A stretch of DNA of 64,000 nt from Chitinimonas viridis (lineage in GTDB: Bacteria; Pseudomonadota; Gammaproteobacteria; Burkholderiales; Chitinimonadaceae), in NCBI RefSeq assembly GCF_030409555.1, contig NZ_JAUFPU010000010.1, positions 150,183 to 214,182 of the forward strand. The letters run 5' to 3'. The notes below the pieces were generated by a model that worked only from the letters and a program-made list of their open reading frames with translations, was not told the DNA's origin and searched no databases. The translations under genes and the position numbers were made by a program. This document shows, one piece after another, positions 26,587 through 36,319 of this stretch. Each line of letters starts with the position of its first letter. Positions within the stretch are counted from its first letter, which is position 1.

Positions 26587-27885
26587 TCAGTGGAACTGCT
26601 CTTCTTCCGTCGAGCCAGTCAGCGCAGTCACCGAAGAACGGCCACCCTGGATGACGGTGGTGATGTCATCAAAGTAACCGGTGCCAACTTCCTGCTGGTG
26701 GCTGACAAAGGTGTAGCCACGGTCGCGGGCGGCGAATTCGGGCTCCTGCACGCGCTCTACATAGGCCGACATGCCGCGGGCCACGTAGTCCTGGGCCAGA
26801 TCGAACATGTTGTACCACATGGAGTGGATACCGGCCAAAGTGATGAACTGGTACTTATAGCCCATGGCGCCCAGCTCGCGCTGGAACTTGGCGATGGTGG
26901 CATCGTCCAGGTTCTTCTTCCAGTTGAAGGAAGGCGAGCAGTTGTAGGCCAACAGCTTGCCCGGATGCTTGGCGTGGACGGCCTCGGCAAACTTGCGGGC
27001 AAACTCCAAGTCAGGCGTACCGGTTTCACACCACACTAGGTCGGCGTAGTCGGCGTAGGCCACGGCGCGGCTGATGGCCTGCTCCATGCCCTTCTTGGTC
27101 TTGTAGAAGCCTTCGGCAGTGCGCTCGCCGGTCAGGAAGGGCTTGTCGTTCTCGTCGTAGTCGCTGGTCAGCAGGTCGGCGGCTTCTGCGTCGGTACGGG
27201 CGATCACCAGGGTGGGCACACCGTAGACGTCAGCTGCCATACGGGCGGCGATCAGCTTTTGCACGGCTTCCTGAGTGGGAACCAGCACCTTGCCACCCAT
27301 GTGGCCGCACTTCTTCACTGAGGCCAGTTGGTCCTCGAAGTGCACGCCACCGGCGCCAGCGCGGATCATGGACTTCATCAGTTCGTAGGCGTTCAGTACG
27401 CCACCGAAACCGGCTTCGGCATCGGCCACGATAGGGGCGTAGTAATCAATAAAGCCCTTGTCGCCGCGCTCAATACCCTTGGAGTGCTGAATTTCGTCGG
27501 CGCGACTGAAGGCGTTGTTGATGCGCTCGACAACCTTGGGCACCGAGTCCACTGGGTAGAGGGACTGGTCCGGGTACATCGCGGCGTATTCGTTGTTGTC
27601 AGCAGCCACTTGCCAGCCGGACAGGTAGATGGCCTTGACGCCAGCCTTGACCTGCTGCATGGCTTGGCCGCCGGTCAGGGCGCCCAGGCAATTGATATAG
27701 GGTTCGTTGTTGACCAGATCCCACAGCTTTTCGGCACCACGGCGGGCCAGGCTGTATTCGTTCTGGACGGAGCCGCGCAGGCGCTCGACGTCGGCAGCAG
27801 TGTAGCCGCGCTTGATACCCTTCCAGCGTGGGTTGGTGTCCCAGTCATGTTGAATAGCGGCGATGCGTTGTTCGCGAGTCGACAT
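26587..27885 (-). CDS. aceA: Isocitrate lyase
   Basis: A 432-aa enzyme splitting isocitrate into succinate and glyoxylate, the first step of the glyoxylate bypass. The catalytic KKCGHMGGK loop is near residue 192, preceded by [30 protein letters not shown] and [12 protein letters not shown] are further signatures. Start chosen at [12 protein letters not shown], preceded by AGGTAAGAGAT on the minus strand; an open frame further upstream has no ribosome-binding site and atypical composition. A perfect palindrome lies 75 bases upstream and may be a regulator site. Works with glcB downstream. Confidence 0.97.
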   Translation of the reverse strand: MSTREQRIAAIQHDWDTNPRWKGIKRGYTAADVERLRGSVQNEYSLARRGAEKLWDLVNNEPYINCLGALTGGQAMQQVKAGVKAIYLSGWQVAADNNEYAAMYPDQSLYPVDSVPKVVERINNAFSRADEIQHSKGIERGDKGFIDYYAPIVADAEAGFGGVLNAYELMKSMIRAGAGGVHFEDQLASVKKCGHMGGKVLVPTQEAVQKLIAARMAADVYGVPTLVIARTDAEAADLLTSDYDENDKPFLTGERTAEGFYKTKKGMEQAISRAVAYADYADLVWCETGTPDLEFARKFAEAVHAKHPGKLLAYNCSPSFNWKKNLDDATIAKFQRELGAMGYKYQFITLAGIHSMWYNMFDLAQDYVARGMSAYVERVQEPEFAARDRGYTFVSHQQEVGTGYFDDITTVIQGGRSSVTALTGSTEEEQFH

Positions 27886-27959
27886 ATCTCTTACCTCGTT
27901 GGGCGGCGGCCCCGGCGAGCCGGTGGCGCGCAAATCATTGGGGAGTAGCTCGGGAGGGG

Positions 27960-27978
27960 CAGACAGATGTTCTGTCTG
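27960..27978. promoter_or_regulatory. Palindrome upstream of aceA, possible operator
   Basis: CAGACAGATGTTCTGTCTG is an 8-3-8 perfect inverted repeat 75 bases before the aceA start, in the gap shared with the heat-shock genes. No T-run follows, so a regulator binding site is more likely than a terminator. The bound protein is unknown. The rest of 27886-28266 shows nothing else I can name. Confidence 0.5.
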
Positions 27979-28266
27979 CCGGCGCCCCGGCTGGATGCTG
28001 CTTGGGGCGATATGGACCCGGGTCTGGCATGGGGTGGGCCAGCTAGGGTATTCCGTTACTTGTGTAGTCGATTATAAGGAGTTTCATGTGCAGTGCACCA
28101 TATTTTTCAAACGAGCGTCTGATTTATATGAAATCACAACAGCAGCGTGGTGGTGAGGAGACAGCTGTTGTGGGTTTGCGCATGCTGCGCAGCGACCTGG
28201 GTGGCTGGCTGGCGTGGTGCCTGGCAATGCGTGCTGGCCGGGATGCGCCCGGCTTGCATGGGGGGG

Positions 28267-28294
28267 CTTGAAATCCCAATAACCATCCTCATCT
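28267..28294 (+). promoter_or_regulatory. Sigma32-type heat-shock promoter for grpE
   Basis: CTTGAAA, 13-base spacer, CCTCATCT closely matches the known RpoH consensus (CTTGAAA, 11-16, CCCATnT). It lies about 30 bases upstream of the grpE start. Confidence 0.8.
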
Positions 28295-28323
28295 TGTGGG
28301 CTATCGCTTCAGGAGATAGCAAT

Positions 28324-28887
28324 ATGCAACAGGAAAACCAGACCGAAAACCCCATCGAAAGCCAGCAGGATCAGGCGTTTGAGCAGGATGCTGCAGCGCT
28401 TGAGCGCGAAGAGCCTGTCGCTGCCGAGAGCCTGGAGGCCCAGGTGGCAGCGCTGGAGGCCAAGGTGGCTGAACTGCAGACTGCACTGCTGTATGGCAAG
28501 GCAGAGACCGAAAATATCCGCCGCCGTGCCCAGGAAGACGTGGCCGCCGCGCATAAGTACTCGGTAGGCAAGTTCGCCAGCGAACTGCTGATCGTGAAGG
28601 ACTGCCTGGAGATGGCGCTGAAGGACAACTCCAGCATAGAGAACATCAAGATGGGCGTGGACATGACGCTGCGCAACCTCAGTGGTGCATTCGACAAGTT
28701 CCAGGTCAAGGAAATCGACCCGCAGGCCGGTGACAAGCTGGATCCGCACAAGCACCAGGCCATGAGTGCAGTGGAGGCCGAGCAGGAAGCCAATACCGTG
28801 GTGAGCGTGATGCAGAAGGGCTACGTGATCGCCGATCGTATCCTGCGGCCCGCCATGGTGGTGGTCGCCAAGGCCAAGGCCGAGTAA
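28324..28887 (+). CDS. grpE: Nucleotide exchange factor GrpE
   Basis: A 187-aa cochaperone that releases ADP from DnaK. An acidic, Gln-rich N-terminus precedes a long coiled coil (LEAQVAALEAKVAELQTALL, then GKAETENIRRRAQED). The C-terminal beta-domain shows GDKLDPHKHQAMS and VMQKGYVIADRILRPAMVVVA, the family signature that docks on DnaK. The ATG follows AGGAGATAGC. A longer in-frame extension upstream is read through the promoter and is not real. First gene of grpE-dnaK-dnaJ. Confidence 0.96.
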   Translation: MQQENQTENPIESQQDQAFEQDAAALEREEPVAAESLEAQVAALEAKVAELQTALLYGKAETENIRRRAQEDVAAAHKYSVGKFASELLIVKDCLEMALKDNSSIENIKMGVDMTLRNLSGAFDKFQVKEIDPQAGDKLDPHKHQAMSAVEAEQEANTVVSVMQKGYVIADRILRPAMVVVAKAKAE

Positions 28888-28936
28888 GGCCTGAGCCGGG
28901 ATGGACTGGCCAGGTGCCGGTGTGCAGACAATCTCA

Positions 28937-28964
28937 CTTGAAACCTGCCGCTCCATCCCCACTT
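28937..28964 (+). promoter_or_regulatory. Sigma32-type heat-shock promoter for dnaK
   Basis: CTTGAAA, 13-base spacer, CCCCACTT, an excellent match to the RpoH consensus, in the grpE-dnaK gap about 60 bases before the dnaK start. It has the same spacing as the promoter before grpE. Confidence 0.88.
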
Positions 28965-29026
28965 AGCTAACAAGGTTATACAAATTCCAGCCGGCCAAGC
29001 CGGCAAGTTATTGAGAGGACTACAAA

Positions 29027-30949
29027 ATGGGCAAGATCATCGGTATTGACCTGGGCACCACCAACTCCTGCGTGGCAGTGCTGGAAGGCGGCAACGTCAA
29101 GGTAATCGAAAACGCAGAGGGCGCACGCACCACGCCGTCCATCATCGGCTACACCAATGACGACGAAATTCTGGTTGGCGCACCGGCCAAGCGCCAGGCG
29201 GTGACCAACCCCCGCAACACGCTGTATGCCGTGAAGCGCCTGATCGGCCGCAAGTTTGAAGAGAAGGAAGTGCAGAAGGACATCGACCTGATGCCTTACA
29301 CCATCTCGCGCGCCGACAACGGCGATGCCTGGGTGGAGGTGAAGGGCAAGAAGATGGCCCCACCGCAGATCAGCGCTGAAGTGCTGCGCAAGATGAAGAA
29401 GACCGCCGAAGATTATCTGGGCGAGGAAGTGACCGAAGCCGTGATTACCGTGCCGGCCTACTTCAACGATAGCCAGCGCCAGGCAACCAAGGATGCCGGC
29501 CGCATTGCCGGCCTGGAAGTGAAGCGCATCATCAACGAGCCTACCGCAGCTGCGCTGGCTTTCGGCCTGGACAAGAAGGAAAAGGGCGACAGCAAGATTG
29601 CTGTCTATGACCTGGGTGGCGGTACTTTCGATATCTCCATCATCGAGATTGCCGATGTGGACGGCGACAAGCAGTTCGAAGTGCTGGCGACCAATGGCGA
29701 TACCTTCCTGGGCGGCGAAGACTTCGACCAGCGCCTGATTGACTACATCGTGACCGAGTTCAAGAAGGAACAAGGCATCGATCTGAAGAACGACGTGATG
29801 GCGCTGCAACGCCTGAAGGAAGCTGCCGAAAAGGCCAAGATCGAACTGTCGTCGACCAGCCAGACCGAGATCAACCTGCCCTACGTGACCATGGACGCCA
29901 CCGGCCCCAAGCACTTGGCCATGAAGATCAGCCGCGCCAAGTTCGAGAGCTTGGTGGAAGACCTGGTCGAGCGTTCGATCGAGCCTTGCCGTATTGCGCT
30001 GAAGGATGCCGGCCTCAAGGTGACCGACATTGACGACGTGATCCTGGTTGGCGGTCAGACCCGCATGCCCAAGGTCATCGACAAGGTGAAGGAGTTCTTC
30101 GGTAAGGAAGCCCGCCGCGATGTGAACCCGGACGAAGCCGTTGCCGTGGGTGCAGCCATCCAGGGTTCGGTGCTGTCGGGCGACCGCAAGGACGTGCTGC
30201 TGCTGGATGTGAGCCCGCTGAGCCTGGGTATCGAAACCCTGGGCGGCGTGATGACCAAGCTGATCCAGAAGAACACCACCATTCCGACCAAGGCGTCGCA
30301 GGTGTTCTCTACCGCCGATGACAACCAGAGCGCCGTGACCATTCACGTGCTGCAGGGCGAACGCGAGAAGGCGGCTGCCAACAAGTCGCTGGGCCAGTTC
30401 AATCTGGAGGGCATCCCCAGCGCTGCCCGTGGTGTGCCGCAGATCGAGGTGGAGTTCAACATCGACGCCAACGGCATTCTGCATGTGTCGGCCAAGGACA
30501 AGGCGACCGGCAAGGCCAATAACATCACCATCAAGGCCAATTCGGGCCTGAGCGAAGAAGAAATTCAGCGCATGGTGAAGGATGCCGAAGCCAACGCCGA
30601 AGAAGACAAGAAGCTGACCGAACTGGTGGGTGCACGCAACCAGCTGGAAAGCCTGATCCACTCGGTGAAGAAGTCGTTGGGCGAATTCGGTGACAAGATT
30701 GCCGCCGACGAGAAGGCTGCCATCGAAACCGCCCTGACCGAAGCCGAAGGCGTTGTGAAGGGTGATGACAAGGCTGCCATCGATGCCAAGTCCGAAGCGC
30801 TGATGAGCGCCTCGCACAAGCTGGCCGAGAAGATGTACGCCGCCCAGCAAGGCGCAGAAGGTGCCGAAGCACCGGCTGGCGAGGCCAAGAAGGACGACAG
30901 CAATGTGGTGGATGCCGAGTTCACCGAAGTGAAGGACGACAAGCAGTAA
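29027..30949 (+). CDS. dnaK: Chaperone DnaK (Hsp70)
   Basis: A 640-aa ATP-driven chaperone. The nucleotide-binding domain starts [16 protein letters not shown] and contains [45 protein letters not shown] and [10 protein letters not shown]; the linker is [17 protein letters not shown] near residue 390. Substrate-binding domain and helical lid follow, with a negatively charged tail ([12 protein letters not shown]). Length and motifs are standard. Codon use looks more biased than its neighbours (for example GAAGAA, AAGAAG), as expected for a highly expressed gene. It has its own heat-shock promoter in addition to the one upstream of grpE. Confidence 0.98.
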   Translation: MGKIIGIDLGTTNSCVAVLEGGNVKVIENAEGARTTPSIIGYTNDDEILVGAPAKRQAVTNPRNTLYAVKRLIGRKFEEKEVQKDIDLMPYTISRADNGDAWVEVKGKKMAPPQISAEVLRKMKKTAEDYLGEEVTEAVITVPAYFNDSQRQATKDAGRIAGLEVKRIINEPTAAALAFGLDKKEKGDSKIAVYDLGGGTFDISIIEIADVDGDKQFEVLATNGDTFLGGEDFDQRLIDYIVTEFKKEQGIDLKNDVMALQRLKEAAEKAKIELSSTSQTEINLPYVTMDATGPKHLAMKISRAKFESLVEDLVERSIEPCRIALKDAGLKVTDIDDVILVGGQTRMPKVIDKVKEFFGKEARRDVNPDEAVAVGAAIQGSVLSGDRKDVLLLDVSPLSLGIETLGGVMTKLIQKNTTIPTKASQVFSTADDNQSAVTIHVLQGEREKAAANKSLGQFNLEGIPSAARGVPQIEVEFNIDANGILHVSAKDKATGKANNITIKANSGLSEEEIQRMVKDAEANAEEDKKLTELVGARNQLESLIHSVKKSLGEFGDKIAADEKAAIETALTEAEGVVKGDDKAAIDAKSEALMSASHKLAEKMYAAQQGAEGAEAPAGEAKKDDSNVVDAEFTEVKDDKQ

Positions 30950-31187
30950 GCGTGAAGTGGAAGAGACCGGCGAGGGTGCTGGGCCAGGGGCTGGCAGTGG
31001 TTTGCCGACGCTTGGCCTGAACCAGGGTACCGCCGGTACTTTTCCGGGTGAGGTGCAGTTGGCCTTACCTTCCGGATAGGGCATGCTGCCGTGTCCCACC
31101 GCCCGATAATCTGGGCTGGTGGGCACGGCAAAGTGCCGAAGAGGCGTAGCGCTGTCCTGGGTGCGCCGGGTACTGTCAGCCGCAGAG

Positions 31188-31214
31188 CAGCCGGGGTTCT
31201 GGCTGTTTTAGTTT
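31188..31214 (+). terminator. Possible weak terminator between dnaK and dnaJ
   Basis: Stem CAGCC/GGCTG (extended by G-T pairs) followed by TTTTAGTTT, 30 bases before the dnaJ start. In a 292-base gap with no gene and no heat-shock promoter of its own, it may attenuate read-through from dnaK into dnaJ. Confidence 0.4.
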
Positions 31215-31241
31215 CACACTTCACGTTATGCAAATCTGATC

Positions 31242-32366
31242 ATGGCAAAAAAAGACTTTTACGAGATTCTGGGTGTCAACCGGGACGCCAGCGATGAGGA
31301 CATCAAGAAGTCCTATCGCAAGCTGGCGATGAAGTACCACCCAGATCGCAATCCCGACAGCAAAGATGCTGAAGACAAGTTCAAGGAGGCCAAGGAGGCC
31401 TACGAGATACTGTCCGACAGCCAGAAGCGGGCTGCCTATGACCAGTATGGCCACGCCGGGGTAGACCCGCAGGCCGGCATGGGTGGTGGTGGCTTTGGCG
31501 GTGGCGGCTTTGCCGATGCCTTTGGCGACATCTTTGGCGATATCTTCGGCGGCGGCGGCCGTGGTGGCCGATCCAATGTGTATCGCGGTTCTGACTTGCG
31601 CTACAACCTTGAAATCAGTCTCGAGGAGGCCGCGCGCGGCACCGAGACCAAGATCAAGATTCCTTCGCACGAGGAATGCGACACCTGTCACGGTTCTGGC
31701 GCCAAGCCCGGCACACAGGCCAAGACCTGCGGTACTTGCGGCGGGCATGGCCAGGTTCGGGTGCAGCAGGGATTCTTCAGCCTGCAGCAGACCTGCCCCA
31801 CCTGTCACGGCAGTGGCAAGGTCATCCCCGACCCATGCCGTGCCTGTAATGGCCAGGGACGGGTCAAGACCTACAAGACACTGAACGTGAAGATACAGGC
31901 CGGTCTGGATGAGGGCGACCGTATCCGCCTGAGCGGCGAGGGTGAGCCTGGCGTCAATGGCGGCCCACCGGGCGACCTGTACGTGGTTATCCACCTCAAG
32001 GCCCACGGCGTATTCGAGCGTGAAGGCAACGATCTGCATTGCGAAATGCCGATCAGCTTTGCGACTGCCGCACTGGGCGGCGAGATCGAGATTCCCACGC
32101 TGGATGGCGCGGTCAAGCTCAAGATACCGGCAGAGACCCAGACCGGTGCGGTCTTCCGCTTGCGCGGCAAGGGTATCAAGGGCGTGCGCAGCGCCATTAC
32201 CGGCGATCTAATGTGCCATGTGGTGGTGGAGACCCCGGTCAAGCTGACCGAACGGCAGCGCGAGCTGCTGCGCGAGTTCGAGAACATCAGCCTGGAGGAC
32301 GACGCCAAGCACAATCCACGAGCCAACTCCTGGATGGATAAGGTGAAGGATTTCTTCTCCAACTGA
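31242..32366 (+). CDS. dnaJ: Chaperone DnaJ (Hsp40)
   Basis: A 374-aa cochaperone that stimulates DnaK ATPase and delivers unfolded clients. The J domain (residues 1-70) has the HPD motif in KYHPDRNPD; a Gly/Phe-rich region follows ([20 protein letters not shown]). Four CxxCxGxG zinc motifs ([32 protein letters not shown]) lie near residues 147-210, followed by the client-binding C-terminal domains. ATG start, standard length. A terminator sits right behind it. Confidence 0.97.
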   Translation: MAKKDFYEILGVNRDASDEDIKKSYRKLAMKYHPDRNPDSKDAEDKFKEAKEAYEILSDSQKRAAYDQYGHAGVDPQAGMGGGGFGGGGFADAFGDIFGDIFGGGGRGGRSNVYRGSDLRYNLEISLEEAARGTETKIKIPSHEECDTCHGSGAKPGTQAKTCGTCGGHGQVRVQQGFFSLQQTCPTCHGSGKVIPDPCRACNGQGRVKTYKTLNVKIQAGLDEGDRIRLSGEGEPGVNGGPPGDLYVVIHLKAHGVFEREGNDLHCEMPISFATAALGGEIEIPTLDGAVKLKIPAETQTGAVFRLRGKGIKGVRSAITGDLMCHVVVETPVKLTERQRELLREFENISLEDDAKHNPRANSWMDKVKDFFSN

Positions 32367-32391
32367 TCTGCCAGCCACCGTTCAGTGCCCA

Positions 32392-32423
32392 CAGATAGCC
32401 GCAGATTGCGGCTATCTGCTTTT
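32392..32423 (+). terminator. Rho-independent terminator after dnaJ
   Basis: 12-bp stem CAGATAGCCGCA/TGCGGCTATCTG with a 3-base loop, followed by CTTTTC; 25 bases past the dnaJ stop. Confidence 0.85.
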
Positions 32424-32581
32424 CTGGGGGCCGCCCAAGGCAACCACAGGCCGGCCTCGTTTGACTATTTGTTGCAGCGCGATAGAATCGCCGCCCCCGA
32501 GGGGGCAGGTGTACGGAATGGCCTAGATGCCGGTTCTCGCCAGACACCTGTAGATAATCTATGCAAACAAGAGGCATAACT

Positions 32582-33121
32582 GTGAAAAAACAATTTACCC
32601 TGATCGCTCTGTCCGCCGCCCTGGTTGCACCGGCTTTCGCCAATGGCTTCTATGTGGGGGCCGACATGGGCCGCACCAAGCTGGAAGTCTCTGACGACAT
32701 GGTCGGTGGCCATCGCTATGACGACAGCTGGGCGCTGACTGGCGGCTATCAATTCAATGACCATATTGCAGCAGAGCTGAGCTATCGCAGTCTGAGCAAG
32801 CTCAATCAGCAGTACGGCAGCTGGAACATTAATCACAAGCTGAATGCTGTGGAAGCATCGGCAGTCGGTACCTTCCCGCTGTCAGATAAGTTCGCGCTGT
32901 TCGGCCGCGTGGGTGTGGTGCATGTCAAAGGCAAGAGCACCATAAGGGATGGTTCGACAGTCGAAGTGGAATCGGACAGCAAGAACAGGGCCATGCTGGG
33001 TATGGGTGTACGCTACGCGATCACCCAGAATGTCGGCCTGCGCAGCGAGTACATCCGCTACGCCAAGATGGACGACGTGGCTATCTCGACCCTCACCTTC
33101 GGTGCAGACTACCGCTTCTGA
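32582..33121 (+). CDS. Small OmpA/OmpX-like outer-membrane beta-barrel protein
   Basis: A 179-aa exported protein with a clean signal peptide (VKKQFTLIALSAALVAPAFA, GTG start preceded by AAGAGGC), though an ATG at 32561 extends it by seven codons. The mature chain shows eight-stranded-barrel features: GFYVGADMGRTKLEV at the N-terminus, SWALTGGYQFNDHIAAELSY, LFGRVGVVHVKG, GMGVRYAITQNVGLRSEY, and a terminal FGADYRF ending in Phe. Such proteins act as structural or small-solute porins; no OmpA peptidoglycan domain follows. A strong terminator lies immediately downstream, so it is probably monocistronic. Confidence 0.85.
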   Translation: MKKQFTLIALSAALVAPAFANGFYVGADMGRTKLEVSDDMVGGHRYDDSWALTGGYQFNDHIAAELSYRSLSKLNQQYGSWNINHKLNAVEASAVGTFPLSDKFALFGRVGVVHVKGKSTIRDGSTVEVESDSKNRAMLGMGVRYAITQNVGLRSEYIRYAKMDDVAISTLTFGADYRF

Positions 33122-33141
33122 TAGGTAGCTGCTTCGATAAG

Positions 33142-33167
33142 AAAAGCACCTGCGGGTGCTTTTTTTC
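33142..33167 (+). terminator. Rho-independent terminator
   Basis: AAAAGCACC/GGTGCTTTT stem with a TGCG-type loop and seven Ts, 20 bases after the outer-membrane protein stop. Confidence 0.9.
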
Positions 33168-33300
33168 ATGCCTGTTGCAAACAGCGCACGGCTGGCTACT
33201 GGGTGTGACATTTGTCAGCTGCAAGTCGTGACAGGGGACACTGGGACGGGCAAGGTGGCGGCCGAATAATGGCGACGTTGCCTACAAAGAGGAGTCACAG

Positions 33301-35118
33301 ATGTCTGCTTTCCCCCTTGTCATCGCCGGTGTCCTGGCACTGTCTGGCACAGCCCTGGCGGCTGGACCGGTATTGATACGCGATGTGGCCGTGTTCGACG
33401 GCACCCAGCGTCTGCCTGCACGGCATGTGCTGCTGGCAGACGGCAAGATTGCCGATGCGGATTTCCGGGGGGCTACCCCAGCTGGCGCCACTGAGGTGCG
33501 CTGCGACGGCTGTACCCTGCTCCCTGGTTTGATGGACAGCCATGTGCATGCCTATGCCAACCATGAGCTGCCTCTGTTGCTGGGGGTCACTACCCAGCTG
33601 GATATGTTCATGCCGCTGGATATGGCACGCGATATCAAGGCCCGCATGGCGGCTGGCAAGCTGTTGGATCAGGCCGATCTCTATACAGCCGGTACGCTGG
33701 TGACGACGCCGGGCGGCCATGGTACTGAGTACGGCTTCACCATCCCCACGCTGAGCCGGCCGGAAGATGCCGATGCGTTTATCGAGGCGCGGCTGGCGGA
33801 AGGGTCTGACTTTATCAAGCTGGTCTACGACGACGGCAAGCACTATGGCGTCAACTTCACTACCTTGGACCTGCCCACCCTGACGGCGGCGATCAGGGCC
33901 ACCCATCGACGCGGCAAACTGGCGGTGGTGCATGTGTCCACCCAGGCTGCGGCCAAGGATGCGGTGGCAGCAGGGGCAGACGGCCTGGTGCACCAGTTTA
34001 CCGATAGCGAGGTGGACGACGCCTTTGTGCAGCTGGCCAAGCAGAAGAAGATATTCATCATTCCTACCTACGCGGTGAATGAAAGCGTTTATGGCCGCGC
34101 TGGCGGCACCGGCCTGCTGGCGCAAGCCGCCATTGCCGATATGCTGGATGCTGGCCAGCAAGGCGTGTTGAAGCAGGTGATGCGGCCAGTTGACCGCAGT
34201 GCGCGTCTCGATGCCCTGATGCGTGCCAGCCTGGGCAAGCTCAAGGCAGCCGGTGTGCCTATTCTGGCTGGTACGGATGCGGGTAACCCAGGGACCCTGC
34301 ATGGCGCCAGCCTGCATCGTGAACTGGAACTGCTGACTCAGGCAGGGCTGAGCGCCAGCGAAGCCCTGGCCGCCGCGACCTCGGTGCCCGCCAGGGCCTT
34401 CGGCCTGCATGACAGCGGCCGCATTGCCAAGGGAATGAAGGCCAACCTGTTGCTGGTAAAGGGCGACCCCAGCATGGATATCCGCGCTACCCGCAATATT
34501 GTTGAGGTCTGGAAGGCGGGCGTGGCAGTCAGCCCGCTGCGGCAGGCGCGCCAGTTGGCGCTGCAGCAGGCAGCGGCGAAGGCGGCTGCGCGGCCGCAGA
34601 TGGCCTTGCCGGCGGATGGCAAGCTGGGATTGTTCAGCAGCGATGCAGGCAAGCTGGTGATGGCCGCGCCCTTCGGCAGCTGGCAGCAGAACGTCGATAG
34701 CGTGATGAATGGCAAATCGCAGGTGGTGCTTAGTGCGGGTACCGGACCCTCGGGCCAGATCAGCCTCAAGCTGGACGGTGAGCTGAAACCGGGCTTTGCC
34801 TATCCCTGGGCGGGCGTGGCGTTCAATCCCGGCAAGCAGCCCTTTGCGCCGACCGATCTGTCCGCCGCCAAGGGCATACGCTTCAAGGTGCGGGGCGATG
34901 GCGCAACCTATGCACTGCAGGCCTTTTGGCAAGCAGGCGGCTACCAGCCCGCTGCCGCCACCTTCAAGGCGGAGTCCGAATGGCGCGAGGTGAAACTGGA
35001 GTGGGCCAGCCTCAAGGGCTTTGATCCCAAGACCACGACCTGGCTGGGACTGGTCGCGGCCATGCGCACTGGGCCGTTCCAGTTCGAGCTGGCTGATGTA
35101 GGTTTGATTCCGAACTGA
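33301..35118 (+). CDS. Exported amidohydrolase fused to a CIA30-like C-terminal domain
   Basis: A 605-aa protein: signal peptide (MSAFPLVIAGVLALSGTALA), then a metal-dependent amidohydrolase barrel to about residue 420 with the HxH of MDSHVHAY near residue 80, Lys in DFIKLVYDDG, His in VVHVSTQ and LVHQFTDS, and Asp in ILAGTDAGNP. This matches imidazolonepropionase-like members. The last 160 residues fold like CIA30/NDUFAF1 or a related carbohydrate-binding jelly roll (GIRFKVRGDGATYALQAFW; WREVKLEWASLKGF; FELADVGLIPN). Substrate unknown; the fused sandwich may bind sugars. GGAG precedes the ATG. Confidence 0.83.
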   Translation: MSAFPLVIAGVLALSGTALAAGPVLIRDVAVFDGTQRLPARHVLLADGKIADADFRGATPAGATEVRCDGCTLLPGLMDSHVHAYANHELPLLLGVTTQLDMFMPLDMARDIKARMAAGKLLDQADLYTAGTLVTTPGGHGTEYGFTIPTLSRPEDADAFIEARLAEGSDFIKLVYDDGKHYGVNFTTLDLPTLTAAIRATHRRGKLAVVHVSTQAAAKDAVAAGADGLVHQFTDSEVDDAFVQLAKQKKIFIIPTYAVNESVYGRAGGTGLLAQAAIADMLDAGQQGVLKQVMRPVDRSARLDALMRASLGKLKAAGVPILAGTDAGNPGTLHGASLHRELELLTQAGLSASEALAAATSVPARAFGLHDSGRIAKGMKANLLLVKGDPSMDIRATRNIVEVWKAGVAVSPLRQARQLALQQAAAKAAARPQMALPADGKLGLFSSDAGKLVMAAPFGSWQQNVDSVMNGKSQVVLSAGTGPSGQISLKLDGELKPGFAYPWAGVAFNPGKQPFAPTDLSAAKGIRFKVRGDGATYALQAFWQAGGYQPAAATFKAESEWREVKLEWASLKGFDPKTTTWLGLVAAMRTGPFQFELADVGLIPN

Positions 35119-35122
35119 AGCT

Positions 35123-35150
35123 GACGGCGCCGGCCGTTGCCGGCGCCGTC
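35123..35150 (+). terminator. Strong GC hairpin after the amidohydrolase
   Basis: 11-bp stem GACGGCGCCGG/CCGGCGCCGTC, 5 bases after the stop. No T-run follows, so it may be a weak terminator or an RNA-stabilising end; the histidine kinase gene begins 25 bases later. Confidence 0.5.
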
Positions 35151-35175
35151 TGGACAGCGGCTCAAGGAGACGAAT

Positions 35176-36291
35176 ATGAAGATGAATCCATTTCAGCGCA
35201 GGCAAGATGGTGCGACCCAGACAGACCAGGGGGAGGACGAAAGCTTCTACGACGGCCCCTGGTTCAACCTGATCTACCTGGCCTTTCTGTTCCTGCCGCT
35301 GCAGCGCATGCAGAGTGAGGGCTGGCTGGCGACGGCACTGGCGATAGCGGCGTTCCTGCCACTGCACTTCGGGAGCTTCTACGCCACCGGCCCGCGGCTG
35401 TGGCTGTGTAGTGCGCTGATTTTCCTGCTCGGGGTGGCGCTGTTCCCCTACAACCCGTTTGCCCATACCTTGTTCATCTATGCCGGTTTCCCAGCCATTA
35501 GGGCAAGCATGCGGGAGGCGGCTGCCATGATCGTCATCACCACAGTGGCGTCGTTTGCCTACCTCAGCTGGCACGATTTGGGCGGCGCCTATTACGGCGT
35601 GCTCTCGGCCATTCTGCTGGGGGTGGGGTTTGGTACCCTGGGCGCGCGCGCCGGCCGTGCTTCACGCCGGACCATCGCGCAGAAGGACGAGGAGATAGAG
35701 CGGCTGGCGCAGTTGGCGGAGCGCGAGCGTATTGCACGTGACCTGCATGATCTGCTGGGCCATACCCTTAGCCTCATCGCCATCAAGGCCGAGCTATCGC
35801 ACAAGCTGGTGGCGACGGAACCGGCACGGGCCAGTAGTGAGATGCAGGAGGTGGCAGAGGTGGCCCGTTCGGCACTCTCCGAGGTGCGACAGGCCATCGT
35901 CGGCCTGCGCAGCGTGGGTTTGCTGGATGCCACCCAGGCGGCGGATACCATGTTGCGTGCGGCGGGTCTGAAGACCGAGCTGGCCATCGCCAGCCTGCCC
36001 AGCCTGAGCCCAGCCAGCGAGCATGCCTTGGCGCAGGCCGTGCTGGAAGCCAGCACCAATATTGTGCGCCATGCCGGCGCCAGCAAAGCCAGGATAGCGG
36101 TGGCAATCAACGCCAGCCAGCTGGTGCTGCAGGTTGAGGACGACGGCCGAAGCCAGCGCGATATCGTGCCTGGCAATGGCTTGGCCGGCATGCGTGAGCG
36201 ATTGCTGGCGGTGGGGGGGCAACTGGATTGGTCGATGCTGCAGCCCGGTACGTGCTTGCGTGCCAGTGTGCCGCTGGCAACGGCTAGCTGA
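35176..36291 (+). CDS. Sensor histidine kinase, HisKA_3/NarL-DesK type
   Basis: A 371-aa membrane kinase. An N-terminal region of about four to five hydrophobic segments (residues 28-165) is followed by a coiled coil and dimerisation helix RERIARDLHDLLGHTLSLIA, whose His near residue 191 is the phosphorylation site. The ATP-binding domain shows the N-box EASTNIVRHAGASKA, the DDG turn (VEDDGRS) and GNGLAGMRERL. DesK-type kinases of this layout sense membrane state through their membrane segments; that role is only suggested here. ATG preceded by AAGGAGACG. Its partner response regulator follows 28 bases after the stop. Confidence 0.92.
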   Translation: MKMNPFQRRQDGATQTDQGEDESFYDGPWFNLIYLAFLFLPLQRMQSEGWLATALAIAAFLPLHFGSFYATGPRLWLCSALIFLLGVALFPYNPFAHTLFIYAGFPAIRASMREAAAMIVITTVASFAYLSWHDLGGAYYGVLSAILLGVGFGTLGARAGRASRRTIAQKDEEIERLAQLAERERIARDLHDLLGHTLSLIAIKAELSHKLVATEPARASSEMQEVAEVARSALSEVRQAIVGLRSVGLLDATQAADTMLRAAGLKTELAIASLPSLSPASEHALAQAVLEASTNIVRHAGASKARIAVAINASQLVLQVEDDGRSQRDIVPGNGLAGMRERLLAVGGQLDWSMLQPGTCLRASVPLATAS

Positions 36292-36319
36292 TGAGGTTTC
36301 AGTCAGGGTGGGAACGGGT

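Noticed and set aside
28976-31126. 716-codon open frame antisense to dnaK
   Set aside because: A known shadow effect of dnaK codon bias; sense DnaK is complete and conserved.
35123-35150. True rho-independent terminator after the amidohydrolase
   Set aside because: Strong stem but no T-run; kept only as a weak call.
33295-35574. 759-codon antisense frame over the amidohydrolase
   Set aside because: Shadow of a GC-rich gene; His/Gln/Gly-rich composition with no domain, whereas the sense frame has catalytic motifs.
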